From: CAVQZC01 sp963718315
GTDB taxonomy: Bacteria; Actinomycetota; Thermoleophilia; Gaiellales; JAICJC01
Direction of reading: 5' to 3'
Assembly (NCBI GenBank): GCA_963718315.1
Contig: CAVQZC010000013.1
Span: forward strand, 248,001-312,000
Length of the DNA: 64,000 bases
Shown: positions 1 through 9,129 of the stretch, piece by piece
Layout of the letters: each line of letters starts with the position of its first letter
How positions within the stretch are numbered: position 1 is the first letter of the stretch
The notes under the pieces: generated by a model
What the model was told of the DNA's origin: nothing
The model's database searches: none
The model's input: the letters and a program-made list of their open reading frames with translations, nothing else
Made by a program: the position numbers and the translations under genes

Positions 1-213
1 GACCTCATCGCATTCCCCTTGTTTGACCCCGTTTCACGGCGCCGGCTACGCCGGACCACCGGCATCCCCACGTCCGCGCGCCCCGACCGTACGCAACAAT
101 TCGAACGAAGTCAACCCAGTCGGATCACTAGCAACCCGATTACCGGCGCAGAACGTTGATTCCAGCTCAGCGTGATGGCTGGCCCGGCCCGCCCGGATTT
201 GGGAACCACCGAT
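1..213. other. No gene seen
   Basis: No convincing coding frame or RNA was seen. The stretch lies downstream of the sensor kinase, so it may hold its terminator or the start of a partner gene beyond the left edge. A short GC-rich dyad (GCCGGctacGCCGG) lies near position 42. Confidence 0.4.
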
Positions 214-3200
214 CTACACCTGCGCGGAGCGCTCAGCGGCCGTGCGGGGCGCCGCGGGCATCGTGAACACGGTCTGCGCGCCATGCCCGGGCGACGAGCT
301 GATCTCCACCTTGCCACCGGCCAGCCGGATCCGTTCGATCATCGTGTCCAGCCCCAGGTGGCCGTGCATCTGTGCCGGGTCGCGCGCCTGGTCGACGTCG
401 AAGCCGACACCGTCGTCAGACACGGTGAACTCCAGCACGCCGTCGCGTGCGCGTCCGGTGACGGCCAGGGTGTCTGCGTTGCTGTGCTTGCGCGCATTGA
501 CCACGAGCTCGCGGATCGTGCGGTAGCTGAGCGCCTCGACCGTCTCGGACTGCCGCGGCAGCTCGACATCCACCGTGGCAGTGCTCCACGGCCCATCGCG
601 CACCAGCTCGGTGACGGCCGCCTCGATCCCGTCGCGCTGGAGCGTGGCCGGGCGCAGCTCGAACATCAGCCGCCGGGTTCGCTCGATCAGCCCCGTGAGC
701 ATCTCCTCCATCTGGCCGCTGCGCGCCTCGTCGCCGCCCAGCATCCGCACCTGGTAGAGCAGCGCGGTCATCACCTGGACGGCGTCGTCGTGGAGCTCCC
801 CGGCGATCCGCGCCTGCTCCTCCTCGCCGGCGCGGACGAGCCGCTCGACCGCGTCCTTGCTGCGCTGCTCGGCCTCGTGGAGCTCGGTCACGTCGAAGAC
901 CAGCGCCTGGCGCAGCGGCGCCAGGTTGCGTACCACGTGGTCGACCGACGTCACCCACCGTTCCCGGCCGTCGGCCGCGCGCAGCCGGTACGTGTTCGAG
1001 AAGGTCTCGCCGGCGGCGATCGCCCGCTCGAACCCCTCGGTCCGGTCGTCCGGATGCACCATCGCGCGGTAGGCGCCGACCCCGCTCGCCCGCCACTCCT
1101 CCGCGCTCCGGCCGGTGATGACCTCGAGCTGCGGGCTCGCGTAGGCGATCTCCCCGGTACCCGGGTCGTAGACCACCACCGCGGCCGGCAGCGCCTCGAT
1201 CAGCTCCTGGTACCGGGCCCGCTGCTCGACGAGGTCGGTGACGTCCAGCGTCACCACCTGGCGCAGCGGCGCGACCCCGGCGACGGTCTGGTCGGTGGAC
1301 GACACCCACCGCGTCTCACCCGTCGCCCGGTTGCGGATCCGGTAGTCGCCCCGCCACGGCCGCTGCTCCTCGACCGCCGCGTCGTAGGCGGGACCGGCGG
1401 TAGCGAGGTCATCAGGGTGCACCAGCTCCCGCCAGAGACCGACGCCGCCGTCGGCAAGCCACTCGCTCGACGGGATGCCGGACAGCTGCTCGAGCCCCGG
1501 GCTGACGTAGGTGAACCGGCCGATCTGCGGGTCGTAGGAGCCGATCGCCGCCGGCGTCTGCTCCACCAGCGCCTGGAACTGCTGCTCGGTGCTGACCTCG
1601 CCCGTGACGTCGCGCATGATGCCGTGCCAGTCGCGCATCGCGCCGTCCGCACCGAACACCGGCGCTGCCTCGAGCTCGATCCAGATCCAGCGCTCGTCGG
1701 TGCGCCGGAACCGCACCCGCGCCCGGAACGGCCCACCCCCGCGAAATGCTTCCTGCATCGCGGCGAACCGCGCGGCGTCGTCGGCATGGCTGTGCGACTG
1801 CCCGAAGGCAAGGGCCTCCTCCCCCACCATCGCGTCGGCGCCGTAGCCGGTGATCTGCTCGACCTCCGGGGAGACGTACTCGAACCGCGCCTGCGGGGTC
1901 AGCCGCACCACGCCGATGTTCAGGTCTTCGACCAGGCCGCGGTAGCGGGCGCCCAGCTCGTCCGCCTCCTGACGCGCCGTCACCAGATCGGTGACGTCGA
2001 GGGTGCTTCCCTGCCGCAGCCCGTCGGTTCCCTCCAGCGGCGCGTCCCGGTCGACCACCCAGCGCACCGAGCCGTCACGGTGGATGATCCGGTACTGGCC
2101 CTCCCACAGCTCGCGGCGAGAGACGGACTCGAGCCAGCCGGCGAGCGTCGACTCCCGGTCGTCGGGGTGGATCACCTGCCAGCCCCACCAATCCCCGCGA
2201 TGATCCTCGGACAGCCAGTACTCGGGCGAATAGCCCGTGAGCTGCTCGACCTGCGGGCTCAGGTACAGCGTCGAGCTGCCCGGTGCGTCGTACAGGGTGG
2301 TGACCGCAGCCTGATGCTCGACCAGGTCCTGGAACCGCGCCTCCGAGACCACCCGCTCGGTGATGTCGCGCAGCAGCGCCTGGCGGTAGACCGTGTGCCC
2401 GTCCGCCTCTCGCACCACGACCACCTGCAGCTCGACCCAGATCCACCGGCCGTCCGCGTGCTGCAGCCGGAACCGGTCGGTGAACGGCTCGTCTGCCTCC
2501 CGGTGCGCCACCCAGGAGCTGATGCGGGCGCGGTCGTCCGGGTGAGACATTGTGATCCAGCGCTCGGGGACGGTCTTCCCGACGATCGATTCGGCCGCGC
2601 GCCCTGTCAGCCGCTCCCACTGGCCGCTGACCCAGAAGCACGTGCCCGAGCCATCGGCCAGCAGCACCACCGCCGGGAGCTGCTCGACCAGTGAGCGGTA
2701 GCGGGCGTCGGTCTCGACCTGATCGGTGACGTCGAAGACGAGAGCCTCGCCGGCCGGCCCGGTGCTGGACTCGGCAGGCACCATCACGTTGTGGAGCCAC
2801 CGCTGATCCCCGTCCGGCCGTGTGAAGCGGTAGGTCTCGTCGAACGACTGGCCGCCGTCGAGCGCCGCGCGGTATGCCTGCTCGACGCGTTCGCGGTCCT
2901 CCGGGTGGATGTGCGAGAGCCAGAGCTTGGGGTCGGCAATCAGCTCCTCGGGAGGCACGCCGAGGACATCTGCTGCCTGGGGCGACACGTACCGGAAGCG
3001 CGCACCATCCCGGTCGTAGACCGCGGTCACCGCCGGCATCCGCTCGACCAGCCCGCGGTAGGCGGCGTGCTGGGCAGCAAGCCGGCGGCCGGTGCGCCGG
3101 CGCTCGACCAGCAGATAGCCGATCAGTACCAGCGCAGCGGCGTCCAGCGCGATCAGCGCCTCCTGCGCGTGGCGCTGTGCGGAGGTCAGATCGGTGAAGG

Positions 3201-3744
3201 CGGCGCTACGGTCATGGGTGGTGAGCACGACCAGGTGCTCGGCGGTGGCCCGCATCTGCTTGTACAGCGACGTCGCCGGGCCCGCCGCAAGCGCTCTCGC
3301 CCGGGCGTCGTTTCGTGCCAGCACCGCAGAGTAGATGTGGGCGTCCAGCGTCTGGAATCCGCTGTCCAGACGGGCGATCTTCTGGATCAGGCGCAGCTCA
3401 CCCGGCGTCTCGGCATGCCGGGTGGCAGCGGTGATCGCGTCGGTCAGCCCATCGCGGCTGTGGATGTACTCGTCTCTGCTGGATCCGAAGTCGAGCACGT
3501 AGCGGTTCTGGGCGCCGTTCATGTCGGCGGCGGCGAGCGTCAGGCCCTTCGCGGCCAGCAGGCTGGGGGTCGCCTGGTCGTGCAGCTCGCGGTTGTCGTT
3601 GGCGATCAGGCGGATCGCAACCACGTTGACGACCATCATCACGACGATCGCGACGGCCGCCGCCGCAAACAGCACGCGCATGCGACGTTCGATCGCAGGC
3701 GAAGGCGACAGTTCGAGGGCGGACGGGCGGAACTTGGTAGTCAT
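214..3744 (-). CDS. Multi-PAS sensor histidine kinase (NarL/DegS type)
   Basis: A membrane sensor kinase of 1176 residues. From the start at 3744 (MTTKFRPS) the protein has TM1 at about residues 22-48, an extracellular helical domain of about 150 residues, and TM2 at about 195-213. Six PAS domains of about 125 residues follow, each opening with a (R/Q)-(Y/F)-x-x-L-(V/I)-E motif. The C-terminus has a HisKA_3 domain with the H-box ELHDDAVQ and an HATPase_c domain with N-box ELVVNARKHS and G-box DDGVGFD. ELHD-type H-boxes normally pair with NarL/LuxR response regulators. None is in the window, so the partner may lie beyond the left edge or elsewhere. A longer frame runs to 3978, but its extra 78 residues are low complexity and overlap the divergent gene. 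What the kinase senses cannot be read from the sequence. Confidence 0.93.
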   Translation of the reverse strand: MTTKFRPSALELSPSPAIERRMRVLFAAAAVAIVVMMVVNVVAIRLIANDNRELHDQATPSLLAAKGLTLAAADMNGAQNRYVLDFGSSRDEYIHSRDGLTDAITAATRHAETPGELRLIQKIARLDSGFQTLDAHIYSAVLARNDARARALAAGPATSLYKQMRATAEHLVVLTTHDRSAAFTDLTSAQRHAQEALIALDAAALVLIGYLLVERRRTGRRLAAQHAAYRGLVERMPAVTAVYDRDGARFRYVSPQAADVLGVPPEELIADPKLWLSHIHPEDRERVEQAYRAALDGGQSFDETYRFTRPDGDQRWLHNVMVPAESSTGPAGEALVFDVTDQVETDARYRSLVEQLPAVVLLADGSGTCFWVSGQWERLTGRAAESIVGKTVPERWITMSHPDDRARISSWVAHREADEPFTDRFRLQHADGRWIWVELQVVVVREADGHTVYRQALLRDITERVVSEARFQDLVEHQAAVTTLYDAPGSSTLYLSPQVEQLTGYSPEYWLSEDHRGDWWGWQVIHPDDRESTLAGWLESVSRRELWEGQYRIIHRDGSVRWVVDRDAPLEGTDGLRQGSTLDVTDLVTARQEADELGARYRGLVEDLNIGVVRLTPQARFEYVSPEVEQITGYGADAMVGEEALAFGQSHSHADDAARFAAMQEAFRGGGPFRARVRFRRTDERWIWIELEAAPVFGADGAMRDWHGIMRDVTGEVSTEQQFQALVEQTPAAIGSYDPQIGRFTYVSPGLEQLSGIPSSEWLADGGVGLWRELVHPDDLATAGPAYDAAVEEQRPWRGDYRIRNRATGETRWVSSTDQTVAGVAPLRQVVTLDVTDLVEQRARYQELIEALPAAVVVYDPGTGEIAYASPQLEVITGRSAEEWRASGVGAYRAMVHPDDRTEGFERAIAAGETFSNTYRLRAADGRERWVTSVDHVVRNLAPLRQALVFDVTELHEAEQRSKDAVERLVRAGEEEQARIAGELHDDAVQVMTALLYQVRMLGGDEARSGQMEEMLTGLIERTRRLMFELRPATLQRDGIEAAVTELVRDGPWSTATVDVELPRQSETVEALSYRTIRELVVNARKHSNADTLAVTGRARDGVLEFTVSDDGVGFDVDQARDPAQMHGHLGLDTMIERIRLAGGKVEISSSPGHGAQTVFTMPAAPRTAAERSAQV

Positions 3745-3801
3745 CGCGACACGCCGAGGCCCGAAGCCTAGATGGCAGCGAGTGTCACGAACCACGGGCG
3801 A

Positions 3802-3807
3802 TAGGGT
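3802..3807 (+). promoter_or_regulatory. -10 box of a leaderless gene
   Basis: TAGGGT lies 7 nt before the GTG at 3815, and no ribosome binding site is visible. Confidence 0.5.
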
Positions 3808-3814
3808 GCACGGC

Positions 3815-4933
3815 GTGCCGGAGCCGCCAGCAGCCGATCCGCAGGAGGGGAAGCGCGAGGCAGTGGGCAGCGCCGGCGCTCCGGCGACCGGCTCCCGCGA
3901 CTGGAAGCGGCTCGCCCGTAAGGCCGCGGTGCCTGTGATCGGGATTCTGCTGGTCGTCGCCATCTTCGTCGCGATCATCCCGCGGTTCGCGGACTACGCG
4001 GCCGTCTGGCACTACATGACCAACCTGACCGCCCAGGACTGGGCGATCATCGTCGTCTGCTCCATCGCGAACGTGGCGACCTCCGGCCCGCCCTGGATGG
4101 CCGCAGTGCCCGGTCTCGGCTACGGCCGTTCCATGCTGCTCACCCAGACCTCGACGCTGTTGACGACGGTGCTACCGCTGGGCGAGGCGGTCGGCTTCGG
4201 CACGCAGATCGCGATGCTCCGGCGATGGCGGTTCCCGCCCCATGCGGTCACCGCAGGGTTCGTGCTGGTGGCCGTCTGGAACCAGGGGATCAACACGCTG
4301 ATTCCGATCGGCTCCCTCGTGCTGCTCGGCGCCGGGCACGGGAGCCCGTTGCTGTTCACCATCGCGCTGGTCGCCGCGGGGGTGCTGGTGGCCTTCGTGG
4401 TCGGCGCCGTCGTGGTGTTCCGCAGCGAGCAGCGGGCGCGCACCATGGGCGAGTTCGCCGGCCGCCTGGTCTCGCGCATCATGGCCTGGATCCACCGCCC
4501 TCCGCGGGTGGGATGGGGTGACCGGCTGGCCAGCATGCGATCCGAGACGATGGACGTCGTCGCGTCGCACTGGTTGTTCCTGACGACCGCCACGCTGGCC
4601 AACCAGCTGACCGTGTTCGGCGTCATGCTGGCCAGCCTTCACGCTACCGGCGTCACCGGGATCTCGTTCGTCGAGGCGCTGGCGGCGTGGGCGTTCGCGC
4701 GGCTGATCAGCTCGATCGCGATCACGCCCGGCGGGCTCGGCATTCAGGAGCTGGGACTGACCGGAGCGCTGGTGGCTTTCGGCGGCCAGACCGACAAGGT
4801 GGTCGCCACCGCCCTCCTGTTCCGGGTGCTGACCTTCGTGCCCATCGTCGTGGTCGGCTCCGTGTGCGCCGTCATCTGGCGCCGGCAGGACAAGCGGGCG
4901 GCCGCCGAGGAGGCGGAGGCCGCAGCCCTGTAG
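3815..4933 (+). CDS. LPG-synthase TM-domain / flippase-like membrane protein (UPF0104)
   Basis: A polytopic membrane protein of 372 residues, of the lysylphosphatidylglycerol synthase TM-region family (YbhN/AglD2-like). It has a cytoplasmic N-terminus of about 45 residues, then about eight hydrophobic helices. The family signature P-G-G-L-G-I-Q-E-L-G-L is near residue 310. The lysyl-transferase domain of MprF is absent, so lipid or lipid-linked sugar translocation is a better guess than lipid aminoacylation, but the substrate is unknown. GTG 3815 was chosen because a -10 box sits 7 nt upstream. An in-frame ATG at 3521 would run through the divergent kinase. A second protein with this domain is encoded at 9130-11533. 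Confidence 0.88.
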   Translation: MPEPPAADPQEGKREAVGSAGAPATGSRDWKRLARKAAVPVIGILLVVAIFVAIIPRFADYAAVWHYMTNLTAQDWAIIVVCSIANVATSGPPWMAAVPGLGYGRSMLLTQTSTLLTTVLPLGEAVGFGTQIAMLRRWRFPPHAVTAGFVLVAVWNQGINTLIPIGSLVLLGAGHGSPLLFTIALVAAGVLVAFVVGAVVVFRSEQRARTMGEFAGRLVSRIMAWIHRPPRVGWGDRLASMRSETMDVVASHWLFLTTATLANQLTVFGVMLASLHATGVTGISFVEALAAWAFARLISSIAITPGGLGIQELGLTGALVAFGGQTDKVVATALLFRVLTFVPIVVVGSVCAVIWRRQDKRAAAEEAEAAAL

Positions 4934-4942
4934 GGAGCCCCC

Positions 4943-6023
4943 TTACAGGCGCAGGCCGCGGAGAACGCCCCAATCCCCCGGGGCCTCGGTGCCAAGCAGC
5001 CAGAAGCCGAGCGAGTGGACGTGGAAGCGGTTCGCCAGCGCCACCCGCCCTGCCAGCGAACGCGGCGTCTCGAACCACACCGTGTGCAGGCGTCCGCCCG
5101 AGCGCCACTGGAAGGTCGCCTCACCGGCGGCCGTGTCGTAGTGCACCGCATGCGCGAGATGGTGAAGCGTGACCAGGTGCCAGACCTGCGCCCACGAGAG
5201 GCTGGCATCGCCGCTCTTGGGAGTCGGCCACTGGTAGCCGTAGGTGGGGACGTCCAGCTCGACCTTCGAGCGCGGGATCTGCGAGACGGCGTATGTCAGG
5301 ACGCGGTCGGTCCACGGCGTCGTCGAGACGGGGCCCGGCTTGCTCCAGGGCCCGTGGAGGTCGTAACACATCAGGCGCACCAGGTTCGCCGCCCGGCCGA
5401 TGGCCCGGTAGTCCGACACGATCCTGGGCCCATCCGCAGTTACCGGCCCGAGGGTAATGGTGCACATCTTCGACGCGTCGTGCAGCTCCGCACAGAGATC
5501 ACCGACGAACGCGGCGTACGCGTGCCTGATCGTTCGCGTCTGGGCGACGGTGTTGGGCCAGGTGAAGCCCTCGTAGTCGAGATCGATGCCGTCGAAGCCG
5601 TTACTGCGGACGAGGTGCACCAGCGCCGTCACATGCTCGTGCCTGAGCGGCGCACTGGTGAAGACCGCCTGGGCCTTGTCCGGCGACCAGGTCGAGCCCA
5701 CCGTCGGCACGACCTTGATGCCTCTGCGCGTGGAGCGCAACCACCCAGGCGTGGTTGGGGATGCCGGCGATGACACCGGGGTTGGCCGTCGTCGAGAACC
5801 AGTAGGGCGAGGCCAGCCGGAACTCGGACGCGTGGGCCAGCACCTGCCGGTATCCGGCTCCGCGATCCCATGTCCCAAGCCATGCGGTCAGGGTGCGGTG
5901 AGGCGGCGGCGCTGCGGCCTGAGCGGATGCGGCGGTCTCTCCGCCGGCCGGGCCTGCTGCGTGTGACAGCAGTACCGCGAGCACGACGGCGAGCACAATG
6001 ATGCGATGGAGGTGGGGTCTCAT
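4943..6023 (-). CDS. Secreted GH18 chitinase-like glycosidase (frameshifted)
   Basis: An exported glycoside hydrolase family 18 protein. ATG 6023 follows an AAGGA site and starts a signal peptide of about 28 residues. The catalytic motif D-G-I-D-L-D-Y-E is clear and its Glu should be the acid/base residue. Later blocks (LMCYDLHG, PTYGYQW) fit the spore-cortex hydrolase YaaH/SafA-like branch of GH18, although no LysM domain is present. The reading frame breaks near 5725, between IPNHAWVVALHAQ and GIKVVPTVG. Removing one base restores a single protein of about 360 residues. The likely role is cleavage of cell-wall or chitin-like glycans outside the cell. The gene converges with the flippase-like gene, leaving only 9 bp between them. 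Confidence 0.82.
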
Positions 6024-6222
6024 CTGGCGTCCTTGCCTGAGTCCTCCGGATCATCCTGACCCGGACCTCACAGTATGCGCCTTTCCTGACCGTTTTTCGA
6101 TGCCGAGTATGCGGGATCTGCCCCTCCCCAGGTCGCGGCAGCCATTCGCCCGGGGCTAGACTCGCGAGCGTCCTCTGCGCGGCGGCCGGGTCGTCGCCGC
6201 CAGACCGAATCGGAAGGTCATC

Positions 6223-7602
6223 GTGCTGGAGCATCCACCCGTCGGTGGGTTCACGAGACGCGATCCGCCGGTCGCAGGCTTGCGCCCAACGGTGCTGTTC
6301 GTGATTGCGAGCGCTTGCACCACCGCCTGGGTCGGATTCGCGATCTGGGTGTCGGAGCCGTGGCGAGACGAGCTAGAACGGGCACTGGGGCCCGTGATGG
6401 GATGGGTGATCCCGATTCTCCTCGCCTACATCCCCGGCCTCGTGATCGGCTTCATGTGCTTCACGCTGGTGTTCTGCCGGTACCGCGAGCCGGCGCCCGA
6501 GCCCCCGCCTGGTCCGTGGCCGGAAGGCGAGTGGCCGCCGCTGACAGTCGTCGTCGCCGCCTGGAACGAAGAGGATTCGATCGCTCGCACGCTCGAGCAC
6601 ATCGCGGCAACGGAGTACGCCGGTCCGGTCACGATCGTGCTCGCCGACAACAACTCGACAGACCGGACGGCGGAACTCGCTGCGGACGCGGCCACCCGGC
6701 TGGGGCTCGACTACCGCCGGGTCTTCGAACCAGAGCCTGGCAAGTTCCACGCGCTCAACGCCGTGCTCGAGACCGTGACGACCGACCTGGTGACGACGGT
6801 CGACGCGGACACCCTGCTGCACCCGCAGGCGCTCACCTACCTCGTCGCCCGAGTGACGGCGCGCCCTCAGGACCAGCACGTCTGCGCCTGCGCCGGAGCG
6901 CTGATCGCCGAGAACGCCCTCGCCAACTACCTGACCCGGATGCAGCAGTGGGACTATCGCCTCGGCATCAACGGCGTGAAGCGGATGCAGGCGGCCTACA
7001 ACAGCGCGCTGGTCGCACAGGGGGCGTTCTCGATCTACTGGGCGGAGGACGTCCGGGCCGTCGGTGGCTGGCCGGACGCGATCGGCGAGGACATCGTCCT
7101 CACCTGGACGATGATGGACACGCGCGGGATCGTCCAGTACGAGCCGCTGGCGCTCTCGGCCACCTCTGTGCCGACGCAGCTCCGGCACTTCATGAAGCAG
7201 CGTTCTCGCTGGGCCCGGGGGATGTTCGAGGGGATCGTGGCGGTGCCTCCTCAACGGCAGCCGCGGGTGATCGCGAAGGCGGTCGCGAGCATTGACTACC
7301 TGGTCCCGTTCCTGGACATCGGCTTCATCTTCTTCTGGATCCCCGGCGTGATCCTGTTCCTGTTCGGCTACCCGCTGATCTTCTCGTGGTGGTCGATGCT
7401 GCTGCTCCCGATCACGCTTGTCATCTTCGGGCTGCTGCGCAGGTGGCAGGAGCGACACGTGTTCCAGCCGCTGGACGCCCGGCCGCAAGCCGACCGCCGG
7501 GGCTTCATCGGCTACCTGTTCGTCTACCAGGCGCTGACGTCAGCTGCCGCACTGCGCGGGTACGGCCAGTACGTCGCCGGGTCGACGCGAAGCTGGAAGT
7601 AG
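6223..7602 (+). CDS. Family 2 glycosyltransferase, membrane processive type
   Basis: A 459-residue GT2 enzyme resembling poly-N-acetylglucosamine and cellulose-type synthases. Two N-terminal TM helices (about residues 20-80) precede the GT-A domain. This has VVVAAWNEEDSI, the nucleotide-binding ADNNSTDRT, the DxD motif VDADT, the acceptor-side GEDIVLTW, and the product-channel motif QRSRW. Two or three TM helices follow. A GGAAGG site precedes GTG 6223 and a TAGACT -10 lies at 6156-6161, so this gene has a normal leader. The product is probably an extracellular polysaccharide or glycolipid, substrate unknown. The converging GGDEF gene ends 3 bp away; c-di-GMP control is possible but no PilZ domain is visible. 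Confidence 0.9.
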   Translation: MLEHPPVGGFTRRDPPVAGLRPTVLFVIASACTTAWVGFAIWVSEPWRDELERALGPVMGWVIPILLAYIPGLVIGFMCFTLVFCRYREPAPEPPPGPWPEGEWPPLTVVVAAWNEEDSIARTLEHIAATEYAGPVTIVLADNNSTDRTAELAADAATRLGLDYRRVFEPEPGKFHALNAVLETVTTDLVTTVDADTLLHPQALTYLVARVTARPQDQHVCACAGALIAENALANYLTRMQQWDYRLGINGVKRMQAAYNSALVAQGAFSIYWAEDVRAVGGWPDAIGEDIVLTWTMMDTRGIVQYEPLALSATSVPTQLRHFMKQRSRWARGMFEGIVAVPPQRQPRVIAKAVASIDYLVPFLDIGFIFFWIPGVILFLFGYPLIFSWWSMLLLPITLVIFGLLRRWQERHVFQPLDARPQADRRGFIGYLFVYQALTSAAALRGYGQYVAGSTRSWK

Positions 7603-7605
7603 GGC

Positions 7606-9075
7606 TCAGGCCGCGCGCTCGGCGCGGGCGCGCCGCTTCTGCGCGTACATCTCGGCATCCGCGCGTGCGACCAACTCGGTGCTGTCCTCGGGCGCGCTCC
7701 AGGTGGCAACGCCGATCGACGCGCGACGGCCGGGGCCGAGCGCCGCCGCCATCCGACGGGCGGCCTCGTCAGCAGCAGCGGCGTCGGCGCCCTCCAGCAG
7801 CACGGCGAACTCGTCGCCGCCGATCCGGCCCAGCGCATCGGTTTCACGGATGGCCCCCGCCCACGCCCTGCTGACGTCCTGGAGATACTCGTCACCGGCA
7901 CCGTGTCCGTCGCGATCGTTGACCGCCTTCAGCCCGTCGACGTCCATCACCAGCACGCTCACCGGCTGGCCCGAACGGCGGGAGCGCGCCAGGGCGAGCT
8001 CGAGCCGCTGATCCCACTCCCGCCGGTTCAGAAGACCTGTCAGCTCGTCGGTGCGCGCCTCCTCCGCCAGCCGTTGCATCAGCGCGGCACGGACGAGAGC
8101 AGCGGCGATCATGCTCGCCAGCAGCTCGAGCACCGCGGCCTGGTGTTCGTCGAAGGCGCCGACCCTGCCTGCATACACCTTGAGGATGCCGGTCGCCTCT
8201 CCGTCGTGGACGAGCGGGACCACGATCATCGACCGCGCGCCGACTGCGGCCGTCGCGGCCCGGTCGACCCGCGGATCCTTCTCGCTGTCGCGGCAGTGCA
8301 GCGTCTGGCTGGTCTCCAGCGCGAGCCCGGAGATCGAGCCCTCCCGTGGGATCCGGGTGCCGATGTGGCCCACCGCGGCGCCGGCGCCGGCGGTGTATAC
8401 CATCTCGTCGCCTTCGGGCAGCTCGACCACCGCTCCCTCCGCCCCGGTCAGCATCAGCGCCTGCTCGACCACGGTGTCGAGCGTCGCGTTCACCTCGAAG
8501 CGGGCAGTCGCGATCCGGTTCTGGGTGGAGACCAGCCGGTCGAGCTGGGCGGCGCGGCTCGTCGCAAGCGCCGTCTGGTGGCGCTGGCTGGCCATCACCC
8601 GCCGGGCGCCGGTGCCGACGACGAAGGCGACGATCACCCACAGCACCACGCCTCGCCAGCCCGAGTCGGGGTACATCGGCGGCCCGATCAGCAAGATCGG
8701 AAGCGCGAACATCGCGGCGGTCACCAGCGTGATCAGGCCGACGGCGCGGCGGCCGAATGCGAGACCGACCCAGACGATCGGCAGGATCGTCAGCGGTGAG
8801 TATCCAGAGGAGCTGCCGCCCTGCGCCTGGCGAAGTGCGGTGATGACCAGGTCGCAGCCGATCGGGAGGATCAGCAGCACCGCCAGCGGCAGAGACGACC
8901 GCCCCAGCGACCATCCCAGGCCCACGAGCGACGCGGCGAACAGGGCGGCGACACCGACCAGCACCCAGTTCGTCCCCTCGGTGCCCAGCCCCAGCCCTGC
9001 GAACGCAAGCGACAGCACGCCGAGGGTGACAACCCACGGCGAGCCGAGCCATCGTTGCCGAGGCAGAGCGAGCAT
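7606..9075 (-). CDS. Membrane GAF-GGDEF diguanylate cyclase
   Basis: A 489-residue protein that probably makes cyclic di-GMP from two GTP. Five or six hydrophobic helices fill residues 1-155. A GAF domain follows (about 180-320), then a GGDEF domain (about 335-480). The active-site loop R-I-G-G-D-E-F is intact, as is the upstream VMDVDGLKAVND, where the Asp residues bind metal. No RxxD inhibitory site is obvious five residues before GGDEF, and no EAL domain is present. It lies 54 bp downstream of the kinase-flippase gene on the same strand. The GAF ligand is unknown. Confidence 0.92.
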   Translation of the reverse strand: MLALPRQRWLGSPWVVTLGVLSLAFAGLGLGTEGTNWVLVGVAALFAASLVGLGWSLGRSSLPLAVLLILPIGCDLVITALRQAQGGSSSGYSPLTILPIVWVGLAFGRRAVGLITLVTAAMFALPILLIGPPMYPDSGWRGVVLWVIVAFVVGTGARRVMASQRHQTALATSRAAQLDRLVSTQNRIATARFEVNATLDTVVEQALMLTGAEGAVVELPEGDEMVYTAGAGAAVGHIGTRIPREGSISGLALETSQTLHCRDSEKDPRVDRAATAAVGARSMIVVPLVHDGEATGILKVYAGRVGAFDEHQAAVLELLASMIAAALVRAALMQRLAEEARTDELTGLLNRREWDQRLELALARSRRSGQPVSVLVMDVDGLKAVNDRDGHGAGDEYLQDVSRAWAGAIRETDALGRIGGDEFAVLLEGADAAAADEAARRMAAALGPGRRASIGVATWSAPEDSTELVARADAEMYAQKRRARAERAA

Positions 9076-9129
9076 CGTCTCGTTATCGGCCGGGACCGCG
9101 CCGGACCCGAGTCTTGGCGGGTTGGCCTC

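Noticed and set aside
172..2694. An 840-residue open frame on the plus strand opposite the sensor kinase
   Set aside because: It is rich in Arg, His, Pro and Asp with no domain pattern, and the opposite strand encodes six clear PAS domains. Long antisense frames are expected at this GC content.
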